This document shows, in pieces, positions 1-5,891 of a DNA stretch of 8,447 nucleotides. Origin of the DNA: Oscillospiraceae bacterium. GTDB taxonomy: Bacteria > Bacillota > Clostridia > Oscillospirales > UBA929. How positions within the stretch are numbered: the first letter of the stretch is position 1; every line of letters starts with the position of its first letter. The DNA is taken from NCBI GenBank assembly GCA_009777685.1, contig WRLJ01000061.1, forward strand, positions 1 to 8,447. The letters run 5' to 3'. Under the pieces are notes generated by a model. The model did not search any database. It had not been told where the DNA came from and saw nothing but the letters and a program-made list of their open reading frames with translations. Both the position numbers and the translations under genes were made by a program.

Positions 1-93
1 TCTTGCTTTGGCTTCGGTTCAGAAGTACACCGTAATCGCAAACCCGCCGTTGAAAAATACAGCGTCTTGCAGGGTGTTCTTACATAAACCGAC

Positions 94-184
94 TGGCGGA
101 GCGGGTGGGATTCGAACCCACGGACGGTTTTACCCGTCAAACGATTTCGAGTCGTTCTCGTTATGACCACTTCGATACCGCTCC
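94..184 (-). tRNA. tRNA-Ser with anticodon CGA, CCA end encoded
   Basis: A complete class II tRNA that decodes UCG serine codons. The acceptor stem GGAGCGG/CCGCTCC pairs fully, with G as discriminator and an encoded CCA at 96-94. The anticodon stem AACGA/TCGTT encloses the loop CTCGAAA, with anticodon CGA at 149-147. The T arm is GTGGG-TTCGAAT-CCCAC. The long variable arm GACGG-GTAAAA-CCGTC is the hallmark of serine-type tRNAs. The G discriminator and long variable arm agree with a serine identity. No clear U-tract terminator was found in the 93 bases after its 3' end. Confidence 0.97.
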
Positions 185-210
185 ATGCGCAGCGCACTCC
201 CGCGGCAGTC

Positions 211-239
211 AGTATATCATAGCTTCGTCCGGAAATCAA
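211..239 (-). promoter_or_regulatory. Promoter of the tRNA-Ser gene
   Basis: On the minus strand, TTGATT (239-234) and TATACT (216-211) are separated by exactly 17 bases. The -10 matches the sigma70/sigmaA consensus at 5 of 6 positions and the -35 at 4 of 6. Transcription would start near 204, about 20 bases before the mature tRNA 5' end, leaving a short leader for RNase P to remove. Confidence 0.7.
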
Positions 240-246
240 TACCCGT

Positions 247-281
247 CCGCGCGCCGTGTTTGCCCGTTTACGGCCGCGCGG
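247..281 (-). terminator. GC-rich hairpin at the end of the BMP gene, possible weak terminator
   Basis: CCGCGCGGCCGT (281-270) and ACGGCGCGCGG (257-247) can pair with one bulged G around a 12-base loop. The hairpin spans the stop codon of the lipoprotein gene (270-268). No U tract follows, so it is not a standard intrinsic terminator. It could act as an RNA 3'-end stabiliser or need Rho. Confidence 0.3.
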
Positions 282-1344
282 ATCTGTACAGCTCGTCAAT
301 CTCGCCGCGGGTCATTTCAAAGGCCGACCGCACACGGATGTCTCCCGCGCGGACCTGCTCCTCCAGCTCGTCGATCCCGTCCCGTATGCTTTGCGGGACG
401 TTGCTTAAATAATAGGCGTTGCGGGCAATGCCGACCGCGCCGTCCTTCAGCCCGAAACGGCCCGACTCGCCGAAGGTGAGCGTGCCGGCCAGATAGCTGT
501 CCAGCGTCACCGAAACCAGCGCGTCAAAATTTTTCAGGCAGGAAGTCAGAATCGCGTCTCTGATGTCCGGCTCCACCTGCTCGGTCTGATCCACGTCTAC
601 GCCGATGGCATAAAACCCGAGGTCGCTCGCCGCCTGTATACAGCCGAGACCGGCGCCGCCCGCCGCGCTGAAGACGACGTCCGCGCCGCGCTCGAACTGC
701 TCCGCCGCCAGCGCGTAGCCGGCGTCGGCGTCATAAAAATTGCCGACCACCGAAAGGAAGACCCTGACGCCCGGATCGGCCGCCAGCGCGCCCGCGATGT
801 ATCCCACGCAAAAGTCGTCCAGCGCCGGAAGATCCATGCCGATCACAATCCCGATCAGGCCGGTTTCAGACATCTTCGCCGCCAGCGCGCCGCACAGATA
901 CGCCGCCTCGTTGGGCTTGAACATCGCCGAGTAAATGTTGAGGCCGGTCGCCTCCATGTCGATCAGGACAAAGCTCTTTTCCGGAAAATAGGCGGCCGCC
1001 GGCTCCAAAATCGGGATGGCGATCTGGTTGCCGATGAACAGCAGCTCGCTGTCCTCCTGAAAGGCCCGCTCCACCTCCGCCTGCTCGCTGCCGCTCCCCG
1101 CCCGCATCGTAAAGACATTCACGGACAGATCAAACTCCTCGGAGCCGCCGTACCGCTCCTCGGACCGCCGCAAGCCCTGCACGATGCCGTCGTTGTACGA
1201 ATGGTCGCCCAGATTGTCCACCAGGACCGTGACCTTGACCTCCCGCCGGGGTTTGGCGGTTTCCGGCGCGCCGGCGCAGGCGGTCAGCAGCGCCGCGGCC
1301 AGAAAGCACGCGAGCGCGCCCCTCAGGGATGTTTGGATGTTCAT
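268..1344 (-). CDS. BMP/PnrA-family substrate-binding lipoprotein
   Basis: A 358-residue extracytoplasmic ligand-binding lipoprotein of the basic membrane protein (BMP, PnrA/TmpC) family; characterised members bind purine nucleosides for ABC import. The start at 1344 gives a short signal peptide with hydrophobic core about 9-20 and lipobox L-T-A-C, so Cys23 would be lipidated. Starting at 1485 would bury the signal. AAAGGAG lies about 12 bases upstream of the ATG. Family signatures follow: GDHSYNDG at about 46-53, the small-residue stretch SAAGGAGLG at 226-234, and GVDVDQ at 248-253, all typical of the ligand cleft. The gene starts 31 bases after the stop of the diguanylate cyclase gene, so both are probably on one mRNA. 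No permease or ATPase gene is in the window, so it is either a remote component of an importer or a sensory binding protein. The ligand is not provable from sequence alone. Confidence 0.9.
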   Translation of the reverse strand: MNIQTSLRGALACFLAAALLTACAGAPETAKPRREVKVTVLVDNLGDHSYNDGIVQGLRRSEERYGGSEEFDLSVNVFTMRAGSGSEQAEVERAFQEDSELLFIGNQIAIPILEPAAAYFPEKSFVLIDMEATGLNIYSAMFKPNEAAYLCGALAAKMSETGLIGIVIGMDLPALDDFCVGYIAGALAADPGVRVFLSVVGNFYDADAGYALAAEQFERGADVVFSAAGGAGLGCIQAASDLGFYAIGVDVDQTEQVEPDIRDAILTSCLKNFDALVSVTLDSYLAGTLTFGESGRFGLKDGAVGIARNAYYLSNVPQSIRDGIDELEEQVRAGDIRVRSAFEMTRGEIDELYRSARP

Positions 1345-1375
1345 AGGGGTTCTCTGTCTCCTTTGCCGGTCAAAT

Positions 1376-2947
1376 TTACGCGCTTTCGCTTTGGCCGGTA
1401 TCCGTCTCACGGAACTCCAGATAGGTAAAGCGGTTCCGGCCGCCCTGCTTGGAGGCGTACAGCGCCCGGTCCGCCTGTTGCACATAATCTTTCCCGCAGT
1501 GCGTATATACGACGCTTCCCGACGTTACGCCGACCGAGACCGTGACATAGGGCGCGGCCAGGCTCTTTTCGTGCGGTATCTTCAACGCGCGCACGTTGTC
1601 GAGCAGCTTTTCGGCGATCACGCGCGCGCCTTCCTCTCCGGTGTTGGGCAGCACAACGGCAAACTCCTCGCCCCCGTAGCGGGCCACGAAGTCGTTCTCC
1701 CGGGTCAGGGCCAGCTCCAGCGCCTGCGCGACGGCCTTCAGGCACACGTCTCCCTGCTGGTGGCCGTAGGTATCGTTGTAGGGCTTAAAGAAATCTATGT
1801 CGATCATCAGCACGCTGATCGGCGCGTTTGAGCGGGACAGGAACTCCATCATACGCCGGAGACCGGACTCCATGTACCGCCGGTTGTAGATTCCGGTCAG
1901 CGCGTCGACATGGCTCAGGTCGTCCATGACCCGAAACTCGTAATCGGCGCGGCGGAAATATCTCCGGCCGAGCAGCATAAAGACGAGCAGCGCCGCCCCG
2001 GTAAACACAATACACATCATCGCGATGATTTGCAGGGTTCCGGTCAGCTGCTCGCGGAACTGCTCCGCCAGCGAACGGGTCAGCAGCTGGATATCCTCCG
2101 CGCTGACGCTGGAGGACACCACCCAGTCGTAGGGCCTGTACAGCCTGGCGTAAATCAGCCGCTCGATCTTGCCCTCGGAGACAAATTCCGTAAACGCCTC
2201 CCCGTTGACGACGAGCGGCTCCAGAATATCAAAATAGTCCGTGTTGCCGGCATGGAGCGCGGCCTTCCCGCCCCGCTGGAAAAAGGGGATGATAATCCGT
2301 GCCGCGAAGTCGCCGTGGCCGGCGTAATTGTTCAGCGCGTCGATGCGGATTTCCACATCGCCCAGCGGAACCTGACTGTCCGCGTACTTCTGCATCGCCT
2401 CCAGCAGGACGGCATGGATCAACGCCCGGTTCACGCCGCAGCCCACCAGATAATGATCGTCTAAAATATGAATGTTTGACACGGTATGGCCGTCAAAAAA
2501 CGCCTCGAACTGCTGCCGCGTTCCGGTAAATTCCACCGTCTCCTCCCCGGACAGGCCGAAGGCGTATCCGGTTTCGAGGTGATAGGCGATCACGTCTATG
2601 CCGCGAAAGGTTTCGCTGATGGTGCGGACCAGCTGGCCGGCCCGGCTGTCGTCCGGAACGCTTTCCGCGCGCGCGGCGGCGAGAATGGAGCCCGCGCGCT
2701 CCAAATCAAGCGCCGCGCGTTCCTCGGCGATCAGGCGCTGCATGTTGATTTCCGCGACCATGTTGTTGACGACGTTTTCGATCAGCTCTTGCTTTTGCTT
2801 GCGCACAAACGCCTCGATATTTTCGGTTCTGCCGGCCTCCCGCTGGAGGGAGGTATTGTAAAACACGATCATCATCACCGCCGAGAGCGACCCGATAATC
2901 AGCAGAGTGAAAAAGAAGAATCGCACCCACGCTTTGCGCAGCGGCAT
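1376..2947 (-). CDS. Membrane diguanylate cyclase with extracytoplasmic sensor domain (GGDEF)
   Basis: A 523-residue enzyme predicted to condense two GTP into the second messenger c-di-GMP at the inner face of the membrane. TM1 is about residues 10-29 and TM2 about 305-327. Between them lies a roughly 270-residue extracytoplasmic region that begins with a charged helix (40-90). Its later strands, such as RLYRPYDWVVSSSV (268-281), resemble dCache domains; I call this likely, not certain. The GGDEF domain starts at DALTGIYNRR (348-357), has the metal-binding segment MIDIDFFKPYND (381-392) and the active-site GGEEF at 425-429. RxxD (416-419) stands exactly five residues before GGEEF, an intact I-site for product feedback inhibition. 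The ATG at 2947 has AAAGGAG at 9-base spacing. It is the first gene of an operon with the BMP lipoprotein, which suggests that a ligand caught outside the cell may tune c-di-GMP output. Confidence 0.93.
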   Translation of the reverse strand: MPLRKAWVRFFFFTLLIIGSLSAVMMIVFYNTSLQREAGRTENIEAFVRKQKQELIENVVNNMVAEINMQRLIAEERAALDLERAGSILAAARAESVPDDSRAGQLVRTISETFRGIDVIAYHLETGYAFGLSGEETVEFTGTRQQFEAFFDGHTVSNIHILDDHYLVGCGVNRALIHAVLLEAMQKYADSQVPLGDVEIRIDALNNYAGHGDFAARIIIPFFQRGGKAALHAGNTDYFDILEPLVVNGEAFTEFVSEGKIERLIYARLYRPYDWVVSSSVSAEDIQLLTRSLAEQFREQLTGTLQIIAMMCIVFTGAALLVFMLLGRRYFRRADYEFRVMDDLSHVDALTGIYNRRYMESGLRRMMEFLSRSNAPISVLMIDIDFFKPYNDTYGHQQGDVCLKAVAQALELALTRENDFVARYGGEEFAVVLPNTGEEGARVIAEKLLDNVRALKIPHEKSLAAPYVTVSVGVTSGSVVYTHCGKDYVQQADRALYASKQGGRNRFTYLEFRETDTGQSESA

Positions 2948-2986
2948 CTCGCATCGCTCCTTTACCCCGGAATAGATATCTCTTCC

Positions 2987-3015
2987 ATTTTAGCATACCC
3001 CGAAGCTCCGGACAA
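2987..3015 (-). promoter_or_regulatory. Extended -10 promoter of the GGDEF-BMP operon
   Basis: On the minus strand TTGTCC (3015-3010) and TAAAAT (2992-2987) are 17 bases apart. TGC sits directly before the -10, giving the TGn extended -10 motif. Transcription would start near 2980 and leave a leader of about 33 bases before the cyclase ATG. This is a better candidate than the TATACT at 3128-3123, which has no matching -35. Confidence 0.55.
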
Positions 3016-3036
3016 GTGGCTGTGAGGGGGTATCGC
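2993..3036 (-). repeat. Inverted repeat over the GGDEF promoter
   Basis: ATACCCC (3033-3027) and GGGGTAT (3001-2995) form a 7-bp inverted repeat, extendable to GC with one bulge. It overlaps the promoter spacer and surrounds the -35 box. It could be a regulator-binding site or chance; the 25-base interior argues against a simple terminator. Confidence 0.3.
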
Positions 3037-3090
3037 AAAAATGATTCCGGGAGCGCGGCCCAAGCCCGTGCACATTGTCTGCGTAAACAC

Positions 3091-3134
3091 ATACGGTATA
3101 CCCCTGTTTGTATTCCAGAGAGAGTATACCGTAT
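3091..3134. promoter_or_regulatory. Spaced 11-bp perfect inverted repeat, candidate operator
   Basis: ATACGGTATAC (3091-3101) and GTATACCGTAT (3124-3134) are perfect inverted copies 22 bases apart, and each contains the palindrome GTATAC. The two GTATAC cores lie 28 bp apart, close to an integral number of helical turns less a fraction. The position is about 110-150 bases upstream of the predicted cyclase transcription start, so a dimeric regulator binding two sites is plausible. No regulator gene is nearby. Confidence 0.4.
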
Positions 3135-3170
3135 AAACGGAGTGTTTTCCTTTTGTTAACAAAGTTTAAC

Positions 3171-3189
3171 CTGTCCCGGTCGCCCGCGG
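3171..3189. repeat. 19-bp direct repeat, copy 1
   Basis: The 19 bases starting CTGTCCCGGTCGCC recur without mismatch at 3381-3399. The copies bracket the palindromic element. The adjoining sequences differ on both sides, so the identity ends sharply. Confidence 0.8.
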
Positions 3190-3207
3190 ACGCCATATAT
3201 GGCGTCC
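3188..3207. repeat. 20-bp perfect palindrome
   Basis: GGACGCCATATATGGCGTCC is a perfect two-fold palindrome. It resembles the GGGACGCAC-TGT-GTGCGTCC hairpin at 8252-8271: on the minus strand both read TGyAGGGACGC...GCGTCCGC. This suggests the two are members of one dispersed repeat family. Confidence 0.7.
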
Positions 3208-3224
3208 CTGCATAGAGGTTATGT

Positions 3225-3356
3225 TTTAGATTGTACATTGCAGTACACCGTCATTGCGGGCTTGCCCCGCAATCTCCCGGAGGAGGCAAGTCGCTAACCT
3301 GGGAGATTGCGGGTCAAGCCCGCAATGACAGTATGCAGTACACCGCAACATCTAAA
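3225..3356. repeat. Nested inverted-repeat element made of two hairpin units (MITE- or REP-like)
   Basis: The arms at 3250-3278 and 3301-3329 are 29-base inverted copies with one mismatch, joined by 22 bases. Each arm is itself a hairpin (ATTGCGGG-loop-CCCGCAAT, imperfect in the left arm). A 12-bp direct repeat TGCAGTACACCG flanks the arms (3239-3250 and 3334-3345). An outer inverted pair TTTAGATTGT (3225-3234) and ACATCTAAA (3348-3356) has one base missing. It lies just downstream of the acetyltransferase operon and its transcript could fold into strong stems that protect or end that mRNA. There is no U tract and no coding content. Confidence 0.8.
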
Positions 3357-3380
3357 GGTTTACGCCGGTTGCAGGGGCGG

Positions 3381-3399
3381 CTGTCCCGGTCGCCCGCGG
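3381..3399. repeat. 19-bp direct repeat, copy 2
   Basis: This is the second perfect copy of the repeat at 3171-3189. It ends two bases before the stop codon of the last acetyltransferase gene (3403-3401). Confidence 0.8.
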
Positions 3400-3400
3400 G

Positions 3401-4018
3401 TTAGCCGGACGGGGCGGGGATGTACGGCGCTTTGGGCGGGAAGCGCTTGTCGAACGCCAGCGCGTCCGCCTGCGTCAGCGTTTCGTACACGGGGTCGAGG
3501 TGAAACCGCCCGCGCAGGCCGTCCAGCGCGCCGGGATAGAGCGGGCAGGCCATAAAGGCGTCAAAGGTTTGGCCGTCGGAAGTGGTGATCCCGAACTCGG
3601 CGGCGCGGCGGAACCCGACGCGGGGATAGTATTCGGGATGGCCGAAGATGAGGACGGCGCGGTAACCCAGCCGTTGGGCTTCCGCCAGCGTATGGCGCGT
3701 CAGCGCCGTGCCGACGCCCTTTTTTTGAAATTCCGGCAGGACGGACAGCGGGCCGAAGGTCAGCGTTTCATGGTTTGTCCCGTCCTCACACGCAATCCGG
3801 CCTTTGCTGTAGATGATATGCCCGATGATCCGGCCCTCCAGCTCCGCGACGGTGTTCAGCTCCGGCACAAACGACGGGCAGGACCGCAGGCGGTGGACCA
3901 GCAGATGCTCGTCGCAAATCACCCGGTCCTTTTCCCAAAACTGCCAAAACGCCTCGCGGGTCAGTTCCTCCACGGCATAGTGATCGGCGGGGATTTCCAG
4001 GCGAAGGTGCAGGTTCAT
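3401..4018 (-). CDS. GNAT-family N-acetyltransferase (YhbS-like)
   Basis: A 205-residue single-domain GNAT predicted to transfer an acetyl group from acetyl-CoA to an amine; the substrate cannot be read from sequence. The acetyl-CoA-binding motif A is LSVLPEFQKKGVGTALTRH at about 91-109, with the pyrophosphate loop QKKGVG at 98-103. It is followed by the typical segment LIFGHPEYYPRVGF (123-136), where the Tyr-rich helix and final GF match the COG3153/YhbS group. The C-terminal tail (about 160-205) fits that group. The start is fixed by AAGGAG eight bases upstream and by the ATGA overlap with the kinase gene stop. Last gene of the five-gene operon. Confidence 0.9.
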   Translation of the reverse strand: MNLHLRLEIPADHYAVEELTREAFWQFWEKDRVICDEHLLVHRLRSCPSFVPELNTVAELEGRIIGHIIYSKGRIACEDGTNHETLTFGPLSVLPEFQKKGVGTALTRHTLAEAQRLGYRAVLIFGHPEYYPRVGFRRAAEFGITTSDGQTFDAFMACPLYPGALDGLRGRFHLDPVYETLTQADALAFDKRFPPKAPYIPAPSG

Positions 4019-4932
4019 AGCCGTATCTCCTTCATGTCATAGATTTTTTGCAGGGTTTTAAGGTGCAGGGTTTTTTGCTCCGGCGTTTCGGCAAACTTGA
4101 CCCATTCCGCCAGCCGATAGCCGAACTTGACGAGGATCAGCTCCCAAACGCAGTCGTCCGTGATCTGCGATACGTCCGCGTATTCCGAAAAGCCTTTGTA
4201 ATACGCCGGGACGCATGTTTGGTAGTATTCCGCCATATACTCCGCATCCGCCTCGTCGGCGATCAGGCTTGCCATATCCTCGCCCAAATATCCCCAACCG
4301 GCGGTGTCCCAGTCAATCAGCCGTATGCCGTCGTCTGTATGGAAAATGTTCGTCACCCAAAAATCCCTGTGGCACAGCACGACGGGCAGCTTTTCAATCC
4401 GCGCCCAAACCTCGTCCGCGTTTTCGTCAAGGTCTATCAGCATTTGGCATAGGTGCTTGGGAATCTCACAGCCGCCGGCACGGATATCATCGTACAGCTC
4501 GTTCCATGACCGGTAATGCAGATAGACATTTTTCGCGCACTCCACCTGGCTCAGGTTGGTCAGGCTTTGCGGCACGGCGGGCCGCTCGGCATACAGTCTG
4601 CCTTGAAACCGCCCCAGCTCCAGCGCCGCCCGTTCAAACATCTCAACGGTCAGGGCGTCGCCCGACACGCCGTCGATATACTCCATCCAAAGCTGGGTTT
4701 CGTCCTCCGCTTCGTTGATCTCGGCGTGATAACACTCCGGCCAGCGGAGTCCGTCGGTGAACAGGGAGCCGAAATCCGACGCGTATAAGTCATACTCGCG
4801 CCGCCACGAGCCGGGGTCGCCGCGCCGCTCCCATTGCTTCTGCCGCTTCCAGACAAACGGCGCCCCGTTGGCCGTGATCAGGCGCACATCGCCCAATGTG
4901 CCGCCGTGCAGTTGTTTTACCGTGATGTTCAT
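4015..4932 (-). CDS. APH-family phosphotransferase (aminoglycoside/choline kinase fold)
   Basis: A 305-residue kinase-like protein. The N lobe has FVWKRQKQW (26-34) as the likely nucleotide-binding lysine strand. The catalytic loop is CHRDFWVTN (187-195), with Asp190 as catalytic base and Asn195 for metal. IDWDTAGWG (206-214) supplies the metal-binding Asp207, the equivalent of the DFG aspartate. This order is the APH/choline kinase signature. Members phosphorylate aminoglycosides, macrolides, choline, homoserine and other small hydroxyl compounds; which applies here is unknown. The start at 4932 has AAGGAG eight bases before it and forms an ATGA overlap with the upstream GNAT; its end overlaps the downstream GNAT the same way. 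The longer frame to 5022 lies inside the GNAT gene and was not chosen. Confidence 0.9.
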   Translation of the reverse strand: MNITVKQLHGGTLGDVRLITANGAPFVWKRQKQWERRGDPGSWRREYDLYASDFGSLFTDGLRWPECYHAEINEAEDETQLWMEYIDGVSGDALTVEMFERAALELGRFQGRLYAERPAVPQSLTNLSQVECAKNVYLHYRSWNELYDDIRAGGCEIPKHLCQMLIDLDENADEVWARIEKLPVVLCHRDFWVTNIFHTDDGIRLIDWDTAGWGYLGEDMASLIADEADAEYMAEYYQTCVPAYYKGFSEYADVSQITDDCVWELILVKFGYRLAEWVKFAETPEQKTLHLKTLQKIYDMKEIRL

Positions 4933-5891
4933 ACCGTTCTCTCCTTTTTTCTCAATTCCACCGCGCCCTCGTCGATGCGGCGGACGACGCCGTGGGTATA
5001 CGCGCTGAAATGCTTCCGCCAAAAGCCGTGCGCGGCGGGGTTGATGCTCTCAAAGTCCGTGCCCAGCCGTGTAAAGCCGCCGGCTTTGAGCGTTTGGACC
5101 GCAAAGGCCAGCAGGCTTGCGAAAACGCCCGTCCCCCGGTACTCCGGCCGGCAATACGCGCCGTCGCAGTGGATATAGCCCGGCGTGTCACAGAGGAAGG
5201 TTTCCCCGGTGATCTCCGCGCGGAGAAAGGCGGCCGTCACGCCGTCCCTTCGGGCGGCAAACCAGCGGGCCCGGGCGGCGGCTTGTAAAAACGATTCTTC
5301 GGTCTCCGGGGCCTTGAGCATAAAGCACGGGCTTTCAAGAAAATGGCGGCGCAGCCGGTTTTCCAGCGGCCAAAGCTCCCCAAATTCCTCCGGCGCAAGC
5401 TCGGCAAAGGTATAGCCCTCGCGGGGCGGCGCGGGGATGTCCTCCATCGGGCGGATGGCGTCGACACACCGCATTCCGAAGCCGTAGCGGAAGAATTGCG
5501 CCTGCCCCTCCGTGTCGTGGGCGTACAGGCAGATCCCGTGGCTGGCCGCGCCCGCCCGCGCCCACTTCTCCCCCGCCGCCCTGTACAGGCGGGCGTAGAT
5601 CGCCGCGCGGTTTTCGGGCACGGTCCCGTTGGCGTGCATGGGCGAGAACACCCCCCGCAGCCCCGGCACGCCGAACGCGCCGTCCCAGGGATTCAGACAG
5701 CACAAAAACCCCAGCATCTCCCCGCCCTCAAACGCGGCGGCCCCCAGATTGTTTTGCGCCAAGCCGGTCATGTCGGGCCAGTCCGTGACCGGGGGGAGCG
5801 CGGGGACGCGCTCCCGTTCGGCGTCGTAGCTGCGCTTGGCCATGCGGGCGGCTTGCTCGATGTGGTTGACGGTAAAGTCTTCTATGGTCAT
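4929..5891 (-). CDS. Tandem-domain GNAT N-acetyltransferase
   Basis: A 320-residue protein that reads as two GNAT folds in a row. The N-terminal half (about 1-148) has GGEMLGFLCCL and ends with AQFFRYGFGMRCVDAI (131-146), the usual closing strands of a GNAT. In place of a clear QxxGxG/A loop it has VFSPMHANG (81-89). The C-terminal half (about 160-310) has a regular motif A, CRPEYRGTGVFASLL (247-261), and the closing segment SINPAAHGFWRKHF (282-295). The C-terminal domain is therefore the likely catalytic one, acetylating an unknown amine. The start at 5891 overlaps the rsgA stop as ATGA, with AAGGAG eight bases upstream inside rsgA. An open frame extends upstream to 6440 but only in the shadow of rsgA. 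No proposed substrate. Confidence 0.88.
   Translation of the reverse strand: MTIEDFTVNHIEQAARMAKRSYDAERERVPALPPVTDWPDMTGLAQNNLGAAAFEGGEMLGFLCCLNPWDGAFGVPGLRGVFSPMHANGTVPENRAAIYARLYRAAGEKWARAGAASHGICLYAHDTEGQAQFFRYGFGMRCVDAIRPMEDIPAPPREGYTFAELAPEEFGELWPLENRLRRHFLESPCFMLKAPETEESFLQAAARARWFAARRDGVTAAFLRAEITGETFLCDTPGYIHCDGAYCRPEYRGTGVFASLLAFAVQTLKAGGFTRLGTDFESINPAAHGFWRKHFSAYTHGVVRRIDEGAVELRKKERTV

Larger units (their letters stand above)
2948..3400. other. 453-bp intergenic region with stacked repeats, no gene
   Basis: This gap between the acetyltransferase operon and the cyclase operon contains no convincing gene; short open frames here lack ribosome binding sites and family resemblance. It holds, from left to right, the cyclase promoter, an 11-bp spaced inverted repeat (3091-3134), one copy of a 19-bp direct repeat (3171-3189), a 20-bp perfect palindrome (3188-3207), a large hairpin element (3225-3356) and the second copy of the 19-bp repeat (3381-3399). 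Confidence 0.75.

Noticed and set aside
20..129. Minus-strand frame next to the tRNA ending in ...FFNGGFAITVYF and a TGA at 22-20
   Set aside because: It looks a little protein-like but has no start codon, runs back into the tRNA and is only about 36 codons. It could be a decayed gene end, but this cannot be supported.
1184..1831. Long plus-strand open frame opposite the cyclase and lipoprotein genes
   Set aside because: It lies antisense to two well-supported genes, has no family resemblance or binding site, and GC-rich coding DNA commonly leaves its opposite strand open. The same applies to 1910-2464, 2486-3025, 3500-4042, 5343-6014 and 6257-6961.
2948..2995. 8-codon frame MEEISIPG just before the cyclase gene
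   Set aside because: Its start overlaps the predicted transcription start region and has no Shine-Dalgarno, so it would probably not be on the mRNA.
2948..3120. c-di-GMP riboswitch before the cyclase
   Set aside because: I looked for the GEMM-I core elements in the minus-strand leader and did not see them. The predicted leader is also only about 33 bases.
2990..3238. 82-codon minus-strand frame in the intergenic region
   Set aside because: It crosses the palindrome, the inverted repeat and part of the promoter region, with no binding site or recognisable motif.
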